From positions 124,001-188,000 of the forward strand of contig OZ234493.1 in the NCBI GenBank assembly GCA_965153455.1: 64,000 nt of DNA. Reading direction: 5' to 3'. This DNA comes from Sphagnum compactum. Its lineage: Eukaryota; Bryophyta; Sphagnopsida; Sphagnales. Under the pieces are notes generated by a model. It was given only the letters and a program-made list of their open reading frames with translations, ran no database searches and had not been told where the DNA came from. The first letter of the stretch is position 1. Every line of letters starts with the position of its first letter. The translations under genes were made by a program, and so were the position numbers. Below, one piece after another: positions 37,630 through 49,124 of this stretch.

Positions 37630-40572
37630 AATTCCCCGATCTGGATTCTGCAATATATTTCTTGCAATTCGGAAACGAATTCCTTAGGAAATTCTTCCCG
37701 CACGATCACTCGCAACCCGATATAATAGGATAATACTTCTCTGGACAAAGCTAGAGATGTAAAGAAAAAAAGAAAAACCGGAGCAAAAGTAAGCTTGATC
37801 AAGAGCTCGAGACAACAGGTTCCCAAATTAACCACAAGCAGCGTATAATTATAAACCAAGTTAGAAAAAAATTGTAAATAGAACACCAGCTTCACTTGTA
37901 TCAGAATAAATAAATACCAAAAGTCGAGATCGATCGGACCGATCGGATGGAGAACGATTGCAGCTAGCAGCGCTTTGAGAATACTATTAAAGCAAAGATA
38001 AATTGGGCGTGAAGGAAGAGATTATCAGGAAACAACAACAGTACACAAGTCTGATGCAGCTGCAAAGACAAGAAGACAGGGATTATATATAACTTCCAAT
38101 AGTGTACTAGCTAGTTAGCGAGAGGAGAAACAACAGCAGCAGATCACGCAGCAGCACAGAGAACACATGCAGGATGAGAAGTGCAAGCAGAGTTAGGGGG
38201 GGGGTTTGGCCACGCAATAGTAGGCAGGATCCGCGGAAACGAGCATTGAAGCATTGTCGGAATTGCATGCATGTTGTGATCCTCCCTCCTTCCGTCCTCC
38301 CTCGGGAATCGGGAGGTGTGCCGCTGGCGGCGTCGCAGCAATGTACTATGTAATGGTGGAAGCTCACAGTTAGTATATTGAAAGGCATTGAGGCAATTCC
38401 ATTTGAATTTTTTCACTACTTTTGACAATCAAGCTTGAAATTTTGACATTTCAGGCAATAATACATTTCTCCAAAAATCAATCATTTCAAAACTAATTTA
38501 ATCGATGTTGAATATGTTCATGTAGTACATACAGCATGTCATTACAAAAGTTGAGATAGAAAGATTCACCATTCTAAAAGGGCTATGTACATACTCCATG
38601 GTTGAGACTACCCATGGTTTGATTCTAGCACTAAAACAATGAAGTTGCCTAAAAAGCTTTATTCAATTTCAACTAACGGACCTAATGACTCTCTGAGTTT
38701 AGCCAAGGCAGCCTATATTTTTCACTTTTTAACATTCTACCATTTCTTATCCAACTTAGCTTGAATGATGCAGGGAACCGAATATTGTTTCTGTCTTAGC
38801 TTTCCTAACATGCCAAAATGATGTCCTCTCAAGTCTTTGAATTACATATCCTCACTTGTGATATAACAAATTCAAAGAGAAAACTTTTGGTCAAGCTCAA
38901 CAAAAACAGAGTGGTTGAAACTTAACATGTTATAGATCTATTTTCAATGAAATTTAAAACCGAAGCAATGTAGATCTACAAGTAAAGAAAACATTGAGTA
39001 ATTAACTACTAATCCATTGACAAGTACAAATGCAGAAGGTTCAATCCAAGTGGTGGATGTTCTAACAATGTGCACATATTTCTAGACGTCTTCTATGCTC
39101 CTACATTTAGCACACATCATCGAAGTTATTATCCACATGGCCATCAATTTCACCACCACTTTGTGTGTTGTATCAACAATCACATCCAACATCAAGCACG
39201 TCCAAACTAAGAACACTCATCAAAAGTGAACCGAACAAAAGTTCAAGAAACTGTAGATCACTTACTGCCCTCAAGAGTCAGAAGCAAACGACTGAACCTG
39301 TCATCTTACAGAGCATTTGGTAGATCTCTGTGGCAAGCATTCACCCATTGCGTGCCACATGTGCAGCATACAGTGGTGCATCAAAGACAACCAAAAGACT
39401 CAGAAATTGATTGTATTTCAACATTATCGATGTGAGACCTCTCAACTGTCTTGAAGCAGTGTGTTGACGAAGTCAACAAAGGAAATGGAAGAGATACTAG
39501 AGACGAATACAAATGATGGTCCTTGCTAGAGACCCTGGTAGACACAACAATTGTTGCCCTCATTTCTAGACACAACAATTATTGCCCTCAAGAGTTGTAG
39601 AACAAAAATATATAACTTCTTTACACGCATTCGATCCACACATTCTTGATGGCAGACAGTTCCACACTGACCCTGTAAAAACTGCACCAAAAACTCCACA
39701 ATAACCATTCTGCATATCTCTTGAGACTGCAGCAAAACAAACTCCACAATCACCATTGTGTCAGTTTTGGAAAAACCAAAAACTAACACAAACAAGAGTG
39801 AGTGCAGTTATAGCCTATGACAAAGACTATCAACTTCACTGTGAAATAGCATTTGACTAGCTGCCAGGACTCCCCCACTGACTTCATCAGCTCCCATTAC
39901 TCCATCTCGCTTTCTGCATGTCCATTCCACATGTGAAATTCTGCAGCTACCAGATTTTGAAATCACTGGAAGTATGAGTCCTCAGGAAACCTAACCTGAT
40001 GCACCTGATGATGCACCCGACAAATCATCCCCCTTGATGAAGTCATTTTAGTCTGCAAACTGCAAATTAGTAGTCTTCACTTTGTTCAGTGACATGTCCT
40101 ACTGTAAGATGATTGACTTTCATAATATGTAAGATTACCAGCTTGCTTTCTGGCAATACAATACTAGATTCTGACGTGAAAAACATGAAAGATCATTACA
40201 TGGCGAGAGATACTTGAGACTGCAGAATGGAACATCTTACAGGTCACATGGTGTTAACCATGACTTGCAGATTGAAGAATCCTTAAACGGCAATAAGGGA
40301 CTAACCTACCTAATCCATTAGACCAGAGAACTCTGAACAGCCCCAAGAAACAGATCACAGTGCTTTTTGAACATCACAGAAAACACACATCTGTGAGGGA
40401 GGGCAAAACCTGTCGCTGGGGAGGTGGGCAGGCAAGGGAGAGGAGAGCCAATGACTGCCTAATAATCATAGTCACCATTCTAACTGGACTTTTGCTTTGA
40501 AATGTACAATTACCCATATCAGCAATGGGAGAGACAATGCCTGGTATATTGTTGCAATATGGCCCTTCTGCA
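37630..40572. other. Intergenic: pectate lyase promoter side and FAB1 3' flank
   Basis: No gene recognised. 37.7-38.4 kb, upstream of the pectate lyase on the minus strand, is more GC-rich and includes a palindromic GATCGATCGG/CCGATCGG cluster near 37928-37946. 39541-39595 has two tandem copies of GACACAACAATTRTTGCCCTC. A stretch at about 39800-39990 resembles 19.6-19.75 kb (see findings). Confidence 0.5.
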
Positions 40573-43500
40573 CTACATGCTACTTTGCATCTCCCTTGGA
40601 GCAACTGCAGACTGTTGAAGAATCTCAGAAGATGCGACAAGCTCACTACTAGACGGGTTCCCTGTACTAACTAGTGGATCGGGAACCACAACAAAATAGT
40701 CGGACATGGCTTTACGAAATCTCTTCTTGTATTCCTTTGGAGAGATCACAGTTGGTGGAGCGTTTTTGGGTCCCCCCAGGATCCCAGATGCTTTCACCCA
40801 TGTCTCAAGATGTTTATCCCACGTATACTGTCGGATGAAATCAATAATTCCTACCACTAGCTCCTGGTGCGTTTCATCAACTCCAACCAATAGAGAATAA
40901 TCCATTACATTCACCTTTGCAAGGAAACTTGTGTCATTATACACAGCTCGGTCAAGCACAAGTTTGGCCTTGTTGTTCACAAAAATCGGGGCAGTGGGCA
41001 TGGTCTCAATCAAATTCTGGTCCAGCAACACCTTATTCATCCCTGATGCATCAGCATTGTACCGTGACCGCTTGGAACCCTTCAAGTCATACAGGCGGGT
41101 AGTATGACGACCATAGAACAGATTCTCCATCACCAGCAGGTCCAATTCCTTCACCGCTTTACCACCCTGCTTCAACTGCACTGTATAAATACCCAGAATC
41201 TTGGCTAGACATGTGGGACTAGCAGAATTCAGTAAGTCACAGAGATGAGTAAAATACTGAGGTGCAAATTCCAAGAAGGAATGTTTCTCTGTGCTAGTCA
41301 CTTGTTTCACAATAAATCGGTCATCCATAGTCTTTGCAAAGTACACATTGCTCTTGCCCCCTTGAGCACCCCATTTCTTGCACCTACTCATTGATCGAAT
41401 GTACTCCAACTCCCCTCCACAACACTTGACCCGGAGAGCCTGGAACTGCTTGGCATAATGGCACGTTACACGAAACTCTGTCTTTCCTTGCTGACCAGTT
41501 TCTGCAAAGTGCACCTTCACAGTGGTAAGAGTTGGGGACTTCAAGGAATCAGTCACAGAGGTCTCCCTTCTTGACTTAGAAGCTGCTAATTGTTCTGGAG
41601 GTGGAGTAGTGCTTCTTATTTTCTCATCACCCTGGTCTGCAACAGGTAATCCCTCAACTGCAGTTGCAATCTCCCCTCTGTCTTCATCTTTCACCCTAGG
41701 CTTTTCCATCTCCACATTTTGAAGCCTGTTCTGGTACTCATAAGATGTAAGAGCATAGGCAATAATGCTTGTGGGTTCATCATCATACACTGCAACAACT
41801 GTGCCATTGACACCCGGAGGCAGACGGACTCGTGCAGTCCCATGTGCCACCAGCTGCACAAGTGATCTAGTGGGTGAGATACTCCATCTATTCTGGGAAC
41901 TATCCATACTACCACCCCGGAGTGAGCTGGATCGACTGTACCCTTTATCCAGGCTCATGGAAGGAACTCCTGCAAGTGCTCCAGACTCATCACTTCCTTT
42001 CACTGGTGAAGTTGGTACACTCACCTGTGAAATGGCATCTCCAGCAACTTCATCACCTTGGACTGGCTCACTCCCACTTGTTGACACTGGCATGGGTGCC
42101 AGATCACTGAGACCAGCTTCCCCTCCAGGTACAGATTCTGTGTCCCTACTGCCCTCAGTATCCTCTTGCTGTGTCACATGCATGGAGGAAACATTATCAG
42201 ACCCAAAAGCACCTCCCCTGGCTGCCGCCACCATATCTGGGAGATCAACCAAACTTGGAAACTGCCCCTCTGATAAAGTTCTCCGCTCACCCAGTTCTCC
42301 AGCTGCAGGGGACAGTGAGCTTGCAGCATCCCTGTTTAGCATGTGTTCACTATCTCTAGAGGGTTCCCCAAGAGCAGTATTAGTTTGATCCGTGCTATTG
42401 CTTATTGAAGGGAGAGGGCTTGATGCTTGCCTGTTCAAGGCAATCGCATTCACTAACAGTTGTCCAGAAGCTTCACTGCCTTCCTCAACATCCCCAGGAT
42501 TAGCTTCAATGACTTTCTCTGGTGCCACTGCCTGTCTCAAAGCCTCAGACTCTGATTTTTGTTCAGAATCAGAGACAGTATCCTCCTCAGTAACACCTCT
42601 CGTACCTGTTGTTGATTCTCCAGAGACAACAGAGGGATTCATGTCCCCTACATTCTCTCCTGCAGGTAGCTGCTCCAACCTGCTGTTTGCAACACCAAGG
42701 TCTTCACCAACTGCTTGGGCTTCCAGTACATTCAATTTCTTCATTGCAGGATCCAAATTTGAGCCAGGTGCACCATATGCCTCTGTAAGCTTGCTGATAC
42801 GCATGTCCCAGTCACCTGAAAGATCTGCAATGGTCTGTCGAAGCTTGTTGAGGGCCAGAATATCAGCCACTGGCTGAAAAGGCTGGCACTTGCCTGGCGC
42901 TGCACTTTGCAGTTCCGCCTCAAACTCACCTTTCTCCTTCTCTAGCACACCCATTAGCTCTGCAACTTTGTGACTTCTCATGCTCTGGTAGGGTCCTAAG
43001 CTTGCAGAGTTTTCTCCAAGTTCTCGCAATGTTTCTGCTACTTCCACAAATAGCACACTTCCAAGCTCTGCAACTTCACTGGCCTCATTCAGAAGCCACT
43101 CTTGCTCATCAGGATGATTGAACTCCAATTGTGGGGGAGGAACATAGACAGAGTGCATTTTGATTGGGGTGTAGTGGAAGCATGCCACTGCATTTCCCAA
43201 TCCAAAAAACCTGAGACAATTCCGGTGCACCGAGTGACCACAGGCAGCACTCCGACTAGCAGCTGCATGATTAGAGAAACTGAGCTCCAGAAACTTCCCA
43301 AATGAAAGGTCCAGGGCTGAATCTGAAATCAGAATCCTTCGTGTAGCAGGATAGTCCCCATTCACACGTGCACACTGAAGACAGCGATGCCACATCCATA
43401 TCTTCCCCTCTTTCTCACCTGGTAGAACAGAGTCTTTCAGGAGCTTTGAAGAGATGGTGAGGCTGCCTTGGGGATGTGTGTACCTATGTTCATGCGTCTC

Positions 43501-45417
43501 CAGTGGCTCGTCACATGACGCACACTTCCCGCTTGTCTGGCTAAGAAATTCCTTGAGAAACCTCCCAAGTGGTTTATCATTTTTGCCATAATAGTAAATC
43601 CGTGTGAGTTCAGGACGCTTGCATTGTGTTCCTTTACGAAAGATGCGACTAGAAACTAACACCAGAATATACTGATCTGGCAGCGATGGAGGAAATTCGT
43701 CAACCTTTGCTGGCTGCTGAGCTTCTGAGTAATCATTGCTGTCCTCCAGAGGTGTCACACCTTCCATCCTCTCTATTTGTGAGTTACTTTGCTGCGTTGG
43801 TTGAAAACCCAGGTCAGGAGCACTGATTTTCCTCAGGTGATAATTGGCCACCTGTGTTGTTGAGAATGTGGAACCAGACAAGAAAGGAATGGAACTGTCT
43901 GAGTTGGACCGTTTAGTTTGTACAGGAAGGTAGGGAAGAGTGGCCCCCTCATCTGCCAGAAAGGAAGTCTCCAGTGCCAGGTGGTATGCAGCAAACACAG
44001 CATATTGGACAACCTTCTTCACTTTTTTCAACTCAGCAGTGCTTGCCCCGCGCAGCAAAATGGTGCATCCCAAGGGTCGTGGACAACCCTCAAAGAACAT
44101 GAGATACTTTGAGGTTTTCTTGCCTGCTTGACTCACCAAATTGTGCTCCTCATCAAACTTCTCAATACGAAAAGTTTCACAGTGCCCAGCTTTTGCACCT
44201 GTAAGATTATCTAAGGATGGCACCACTTCTGCCCCCGTACAGCGTGCTATGCGTTCCAACAGTGGCCGCTTGACATTCAGCACCACTGACACCTCTTTGG
44301 CCAAAAGCTTATCCTGGGCCAGCCCAACCACTGTTTTCTCCACCAACAAGACATTGGGGTGGTGAGCCTCAATGCGAGCTACAGTCTCTTTCAGATAGTC
44401 TATTTCCTGCTGCAATAAAGTCTCCAATGAGGACAGTTGATTGGAGACACGCTGGTACTCCAATGCTCCACGCAACAGTAACAGTCGTGGATTCTTAAAT
44501 CGAGAAGTCATTCGCCTGTTCTGTACATTTTTATGACAAACCACACCCTTCACCACTACACTGTCTGCAATCCTCCCAGATGCAATGCACTTGACTTTCA
44601 CATAACCCCCTGGATCCATGCTCCCTCCCTTACTTGTGTTAGGTTTGACCAGCTTTGCAGCTTGCAAGCTTCTTGTGCTCACAATGTCCAACCAACTATT
44701 GTCATCACCTTCTTCTCCCACTGGGAGGCCATGTTCATGAAGCAGCTGAGCAACTAGTGCTCGAAAATGACCACTCACAACTGTACGTAAGGACGCTCTC
44801 CTCTGGGCTTTGTTGCTATTGTTGCTGATATTCCCAGAAGAGGATTGCGACCCCCATTCCGCCTCATCATCATCATCTTCATCCTCATCAACAAGGTTCG
44901 TTTCAACTTCCTCATCATCAGTTTCTGGAGGAGGAGGTATCCAGATTGCAGCATTATTCCACACGTGCTCTGCTATCACATGCTCAACTTCCTCTGTCAG
45001 TGTTTGTGCTTTTGAGGGCCCTTCAACTTCACCATACTCTCCATTGATGCTTTCACTATCATCAAATGACTGGGCATGTGATGAAGATCCATCATAGGCA
45101 GCATCCCTGCTCAGCTGATAATCAGAAAGCTTGTTGTCACTGCTATTATCTGCTGTCCGGCTCAAGCTATCCAGTATACTGTGTCTGAGGTCTGTAGTAT
45201 CCAAGTCCACCCCACTTTCATCTTCATAGTCTAAATCTTGATGGTGTTGCTCATTCTTTTGCTCAAAATCTTCCTCATCGTCACTCATGTTGCTTAAACT
45301 CTCACTAGGGCTTGGTGACTGGTCCCTTTGGGGTACCACCCGCAAGGGCAGGGAACTTGTCAGCTGGGATTCTCTTTCATTGCCCATTTTGTGCCGTGTG
45401 TCTTTGGACATCTCCAT
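40573..45417 (-). CDS. FAB1: FAB1/PIKfyve-type phosphatidylinositol-3-phosphate 5-kinase
   Basis: Makes PtdIns(3,5)P2 on endosomal and vacuolar membranes. From ATG 45417, 1614 codons read without an intron. Domains: an acidic, serine-rich N terminus; a plant-FAB1 block HFRALVAQLL, then MDPGGYVKVKCIASG; a CCT/chaperonin-like domain (about 260-500, with EYQRVSNQLSSLETLLQQE and VLNVKRPLLERIARCTGA); the conserved Cys-rich region (about 576-761, with CASCDEP, HRCLQCARVNG and CGHSVHRNCLRFFG); and the lipid kinase domain (about 1310-1580) with FIVKQ (Lys1371), MDYSLLVGVD and the activation loop GIIDFIRQYTWDKHLE. The kinase looks intact. An acceptor (TTGTGTAGCAG) lies two bases before the ATG, so at least one upstream exon exists. 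No FYVE zinc finger is seen upstream. A single-exon coding region this long is unexpected for this family. Confidence 0.93.
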   Translation of the reverse strand: MEMSKDTRHKMGNERESQLTSSLPLRVVPQRDQSPSPSESLSNMSDDEEDFEQKNEQHHQDLDYEDESGVDLDTTDLRHSILDSLSRTADNSSDNKLSDYQLSRDAAYDGSSSHAQSFDDSESINGEYGEVEGPSKAQTLTEEVEHVIAEHVWNNAAIWIPPPPETDDEEVETNLVDEDEDDDDEAEWGSQSSSGNISNNSNKAQRRASLRTVVSGHFRALVAQLLHEHGLPVGEEGDDNSWLDIVSTRSLQAAKLVKPNTSKGGSMDPGGYVKVKCIASGRIADSVVVKGVVCHKNVQNRRMTSRFKNPRLLLLRGALEYQRVSNQLSSLETLLQQEIDYLKETVARIEAHHPNVLLVEKTVVGLAQDKLLAKEVSVVLNVKRPLLERIARCTGAEVVPSLDNLTGAKAGHCETFRIEKFDEEHNLVSQAGKKTSKYLMFFEGCPRPLGCTILLRGASTAELKKVKKVVQYAVFAAYHLALETSFLADEGATLPYLPVQTKRSNSDSSIPFLSGSTFSTTQVANYHLRKISAPDLGFQPTQQSNSQIERMEGVTPLEDSNDYSEAQQPAKVDEFPPSLPDQYILVLVSSRIFRKGTQCKRPELTRIYYYGKNDKPLGRFLKEFLSQTSGKCASCDEPLETHEHRYTHPQGSLTISSKLLKDSVLPGEKEGKIWMWHRCLQCARVNGDYPATRRILISDSALDLSFGKFLELSFSNHAAASRSAACGHSVHRNCLRFFGLGNAVACFHYTPIKMHSVYVPPPQLEFNHPDEQEWLLNEASEVAELGSVLFVEVAETLRELGENSASLGPYQSMRSHKVAELMGVLEKEKGEFEAELQSAAPGKCQPFQPVADILALNKLRQTIADLSGDWDMRISKLTEAYGAPGSNLDPAMKKLNVLEAQAVGEDLGVANSRLEQLPAGENVGDMNPSVVSGESTTGTRGVTEEDTVSDSEQKSESEALRQAVAPEKVIEANPGDVEEGSEASGQLLVNAIALNRQASSPLPSISNSTDQTNTALGEPSRDSEHMLNRDAASSLSPAAGELGERRTLSEGQFPSLVDLPDMVAAARGGAFGSDNVSSMHVTQQEDTEGSRDTESVPGGEAGLSDLAPMPVSTSGSEPVQGDEVAGDAISQVSVPTSPVKGSDESGALAGVPSMSLDKGYSRSSSLRGGSMDSSQNRWSISPTRSLVQLVAHGTARVRLPPGVNGTVVAVYDDEPTSIIAYALTSYEYQNRLQNVEMEKPRVKDEDRGEIATAVEGLPVADQGDEKIRSTTPPPEQLAASKSRRETSVTDSLKSPTLTTVKVHFAETGQQGKTEFRVTCHYAKQFQALRVKCCGGELEYIRSMSRCKKWGAQGGKSNVYFAKTMDDRFIVKQVTSTEKHSFLEFAPQYFTHLCDLLNSASPTCLAKILGIYTVQLKQGGKAVKELDLLVMENLFYGRHTTRLYDLKGSKRSRYNADASGMNKVLLDQNLIETMPTAPIFVNNKAKLVLDRAVYNDTSFLAKVNVMDYSLLVGVDETHQELVVGIIDFIRQYTWDKHLETWVKASGILGGPKNAPPTVISPKEYKKRFRKAMSDYFVVVPDPLVSTGNPSSSELVASSEILQQSAVAPREMQSSM

Positions 45418-46923
45418 ACCTGCTACACAACAACCAAATTTTAAAAGCTGGCTTGGAGAACAATTCTGAAGCTGAGGCTGGCCTGGCACATTCAGAACTC
45501 AAACTATAACCACTAAACAAAAGAGCATTCACCCTAAAATGGTCAGGATTGTTGTGCATGGCTGAATGACGACCATGATACATAATCACAATGTATAAGG
45601 ACTCAACGTTGCAAAAGCTACAACAGCTATCCCAGATCAAAGTCATGCGAAACTTCACCACCAGCAACCATAACATTAAGCATGCCATAGACATAAGGCA
45701 ACAAGTTGATGAAAAAATCCCAAGGACTCTTGCCACAAGAAATGAAGCAGACAACATTGCTTGCTGGCTTTGTTTGTAAAGAAGCAGGAGGACTCCTCAC
45801 CAGTTCACATCCCTTGACTCTCCTCGTTGGTTGTCAGGTGATCTGATAACATGCGTCATATGTGATGCCAGGAGCCAGATGCCTTCATCCTCCACTCCTC
45901 CTTGTGTAACCGGCAGCTACATCACCCCACCATATCGAAGACCTCATGGGGTACAAGAACCACATGACAATAGCAACCTTTGGTGCTCATACAACAGGGC
46001 CTGTTGAAGGGAGCCTTGAGGGTTGCTTCTTCTATTGCAACTGATCTACTTTGACTAGGCATCAGGAAACTCGCATACTCCTGTCACAAGAAGTGTCTAC
46101 AAGATGACATCTGACTGACGACCCTCATCTCTAATGTCAAACTGACATAAGGCCAGTCTTCTTCACTTATGGATTTCAAGATTTTCAAATAAGTGTCACC
46201 TATGTTAACCTTTCAAGTGAAAGAGTTTCCCAAAGAAACATCCCTCCTTTCCAGGTTCAATATGCCACACTGATGCCTCACTACATCAGATACCACATTC
46301 CTCCACTCCACGTTCAATCTGCCACACCAATGCCTCACTACATCAGACATATCTTCGGCCTGGAAATACTATCATTGTGTGGATCCCCAACACAATCGTA
46401 TGTGAAAAGCATCCAAAGGCAACAGATTTATGTATCAAGTCCTCAGAGACTCTTACTAATCAAGTCCATTTCCCATGTCATTGTCGTAGATTTCATTGAA
46501 CTCACATTCAAAAAGAAGTAAGAACTCCCAGGACGTTTGAGCAGAAAATTGAAGAATAACGAGTCAGAAAATACAGTTTATAAGAAAGAAAAATTTGGTC
46601 TGCATCCAAAGTGCACAGAGGAGAGAAAGCTACTCACTTTGAGCCTGAGTTGCACACCTGACACTCCAGATGTTATTTTTTACAGATGTGAAGACTGAGT
46701 TGCTCACTTAGTACCGTGCTCTCACTCCTTCTCCTCCAGACAAGCTGCAGATGTAATCCTCAAATTTCATGAACTTGCCCTCACACCCACCGCCATGGCT
46801 GACTGGAAGAAACAGGCACATAGTTGGTTGGTTGCCAAAAGGTTGAAAAACATTATGTGGATTTTCCGCAATTGTCAGGACCAGTCTTTCCTTCCAATGA
46901 GCACACCTCCTACCGACCTTACC
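45418..46923 (-). other. Probable 5'UTR exon and intron of the FAB1 gene
   Basis: On the minus strand a strong donor, CAG|GTAAGG (exon end 46923), could join to the acceptor before 45419. The exon upstream of this donor has a stop in the matching frame and no ATG between that stop and the donor, so the exon would be leader. Inside the intron, 46258-46350 has two copies of a 57-bp unit containing GCCTCACTACATCAGA. The alternative is that a coding exon further upstream is spliced here. Confidence 0.45.
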
Positions 46924-47960
46924 TGCTGCTGCATCGATCAAACCATTGCACGGGAAAACCTCCACACAACCGTATTGCTTGCTGAATATACTTCACTATG
47001 GTTTTGGTCCCTTGAGAACGATTCAATTCAGTAAACAGTTCCAGAAAGCACCCAAGCATATACTCCAGAGAGAGTCCAAATGGAAATGAAACACTGAAAA
47101 GAAGAGGAGGACACGACATGAACCAGCACACAAATGATAAATAGCCTCTTCTTCACCCTTCCAAAAAAGGCCCCGGTTTCCCCACACCCTCAACGCGCTC
47201 CTCCTCCTCCGTCCTCCTCTCCTCAACCTATTGCCTTGCTCCTCCTCCCTTCAGCTCGCGGAGAAACCTCGAAGAATAATTTATAAACAAACAAGTACAG
47301 GGATGAAGACGAAACCCTGACCTAAAAACCCAGGAACTAAAAAAAAAAAAAAAAGCTGCTTCAAATTACACAGACCGGGGGCGAGAGAGGCGGGAGGAAA
47401 CTTAAAACGCAAGAAACCTCAAAAAGACACAATGAAACAAAGAAAGGGTATAAAAAGAGAGAAACGGCCAAAGCCAAAAAAAAACACTCACCGGAGAGGA
47501 GAAACACACAAAAAAAACACAAAAAGAAAAAAGAAGACAGCAGAAGAACAAGGACGAGGATGAGAAGAACAAGGAGGAGGAGGACTGTTTACGATGTGGA
47601 TTGACCGATCGGAGATGATGGAAAGATCGAAGAAGACGGCACTGAAACAAAACAACTGCGGAGGTGGGGGGGCAGACAGGAGACATAACATCAAACGGCC
47701 GAAGCTACTAGCTGTTGCGTATTAAAGAGAAGAGAAAGCATGATGAGCATACGATGGAGTGAAGAAAGAAAAAGAACAAGTATGTAGTAGAAGACCAGAG
47801 AGAGAGAGCGAGAGAGAGAGAGATCGCGCGATGGAAGGAAGAAGATGCGCTACAGCAGCAACACAGCAACGACAGAGAAGCAAAGCAAAATTCCTAAACC
47901 CTAACCACGCATCGCGCAACAGCGCCACACTCCCAAAGCACATACATAATACATACATAT
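46924..47960. other. FAB1 5' leader and promoter region
   Basis: More GC-rich than the flanking desert, with a (GA)n run at 47796-47822, an A-run at about 47339-47354 and purine-rich plus strand, i.e. pyrimidine-rich on the FAB1 sense strand, as in many plant leaders. Frames here show no protein motif, and specifically no RRHHCR-type FYVE core. Confidence 0.45.
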
Positions 47961-48185
47961 ACATAACATAAAACATGCATACGTCCATGCATTCTTACAG
48001 GCATGCATATATAGATCTACATACATGTGTCCATCTCCATACATCCATCCAATCAATGACATACAAACATGCATGCATGCAAATATCCATCCATGCATTC
48101 ATGCATGTGTATCCCAATATGTGTTCATTCATTCATCCATCCATCCATCCATCCATCTGCGTGCATCCATTACATCCATCCAGCT
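47961..48185. repeat. Compound (CATC)n / (CATGCA)n low-complexity array
   Basis: CATACAT, CATGCATGCATG and then CATCCATCCATC words fill the stretch, ending in a pure CATC run around 48136-48160. Open frames across it are artefacts. Confidence 0.85.
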
Positions 48186-49124
48186 TCATTAGAACACACA
48201 TTGCAAGGATTTATTTTTCTTTTTATCATGGCCAATTTTCGGAACCAAAAACAAAAATCGAGAATTATAACAAGAATAGATAATCTGTTTGTTGCAGATT
48301 TCTTTGGTTTTTTAAAGAAGAAAAAATCACCAAATATTGGACAAAATCTTTTTTTTCTAAATTTTGGGAGAAAATGTTTTTTACATTTTTTATTATCATT
48401 TTTTGTTGTGTGTCTCAAGGTAGTTTGTTGTCACTTTTTCTATTGTTCAGATAATTTTCTAATACATTTTCTATTTAAAATTAATGCTAAATATATCTTG
48501 GATTAATGCTTGTCACTCACGTAATTTTTTTTTAATTTTTTTTAAAAAGAAAATCCTACATACATTTTCATAAACTGTTTTTCTTTTTTTCTTTTTTTTT
48601 CATTTATTTGGTTTTCCCACTTTATGTGCTTTTTTTGGATCCCTATTGTTTTGGAGTTCTTGCTTTTTTCTTCTTCTTTTGTGTGGGAGAGGGGACTTGG
48701 GTTCTTTGCATTAAGAATTTTTAAGAACCTACCAAGTGAGGTGGGTGGGTAGGTCCAAGGTGGTAGGTACTATAACAAATGGTGGGTGGCACATGAATGT
48801 TTCTTTTTCAGGTCTATTTTCCACTACTAAAAGGTGATTCACCTTGGAAAGGAAATTTTTTGACCCATCCCCAAAAGCCCAAAAAAAAAAAAAAAAAAAA
48901 AAAAAACCATCTAAGAAAGGAGAAAAAAAAAAAATTGACCCACCTTGGAAAGGAAAAAAATATTACTATAGACATTATTGGTTGTTTTGATGTGATGAGC
49001 CCAATTGGGTGAGAAGTTAATCAATTGTTGTGTGTTTAGTTTGTTAGCCCTTTATTATGTGGTTTAATGTTTTGTAAAGTAATAAGAGTCATTTCATCAA
49101 GCTTAGTTGTTCGGGTTAATCATG
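48186..49124. other. T/A-rich low-complexity DNA
   Basis: Runs of T and A, including 26 consecutive A at 48881-48906. No gene seen. Confidence 0.6.

Noticed and set aside
37217-37687. 156-codon plus-strand ORF
   Set aside because: It lies antisense to the first pectate lyase exon and its flank, and the pectate lyase reading is supported by homology and splice sites.
41765-42877. Long plus-strand ORFs (207 and 161 codons)
   Set aside because: They are antisense shadows of the FAB1 coding exon.
46708-47226. Possible FYVE-coding exon of FAB1
   Set aside because: The minus-strand frames lack the RRHHCR core and the paired cysteines of a FYVE finger.
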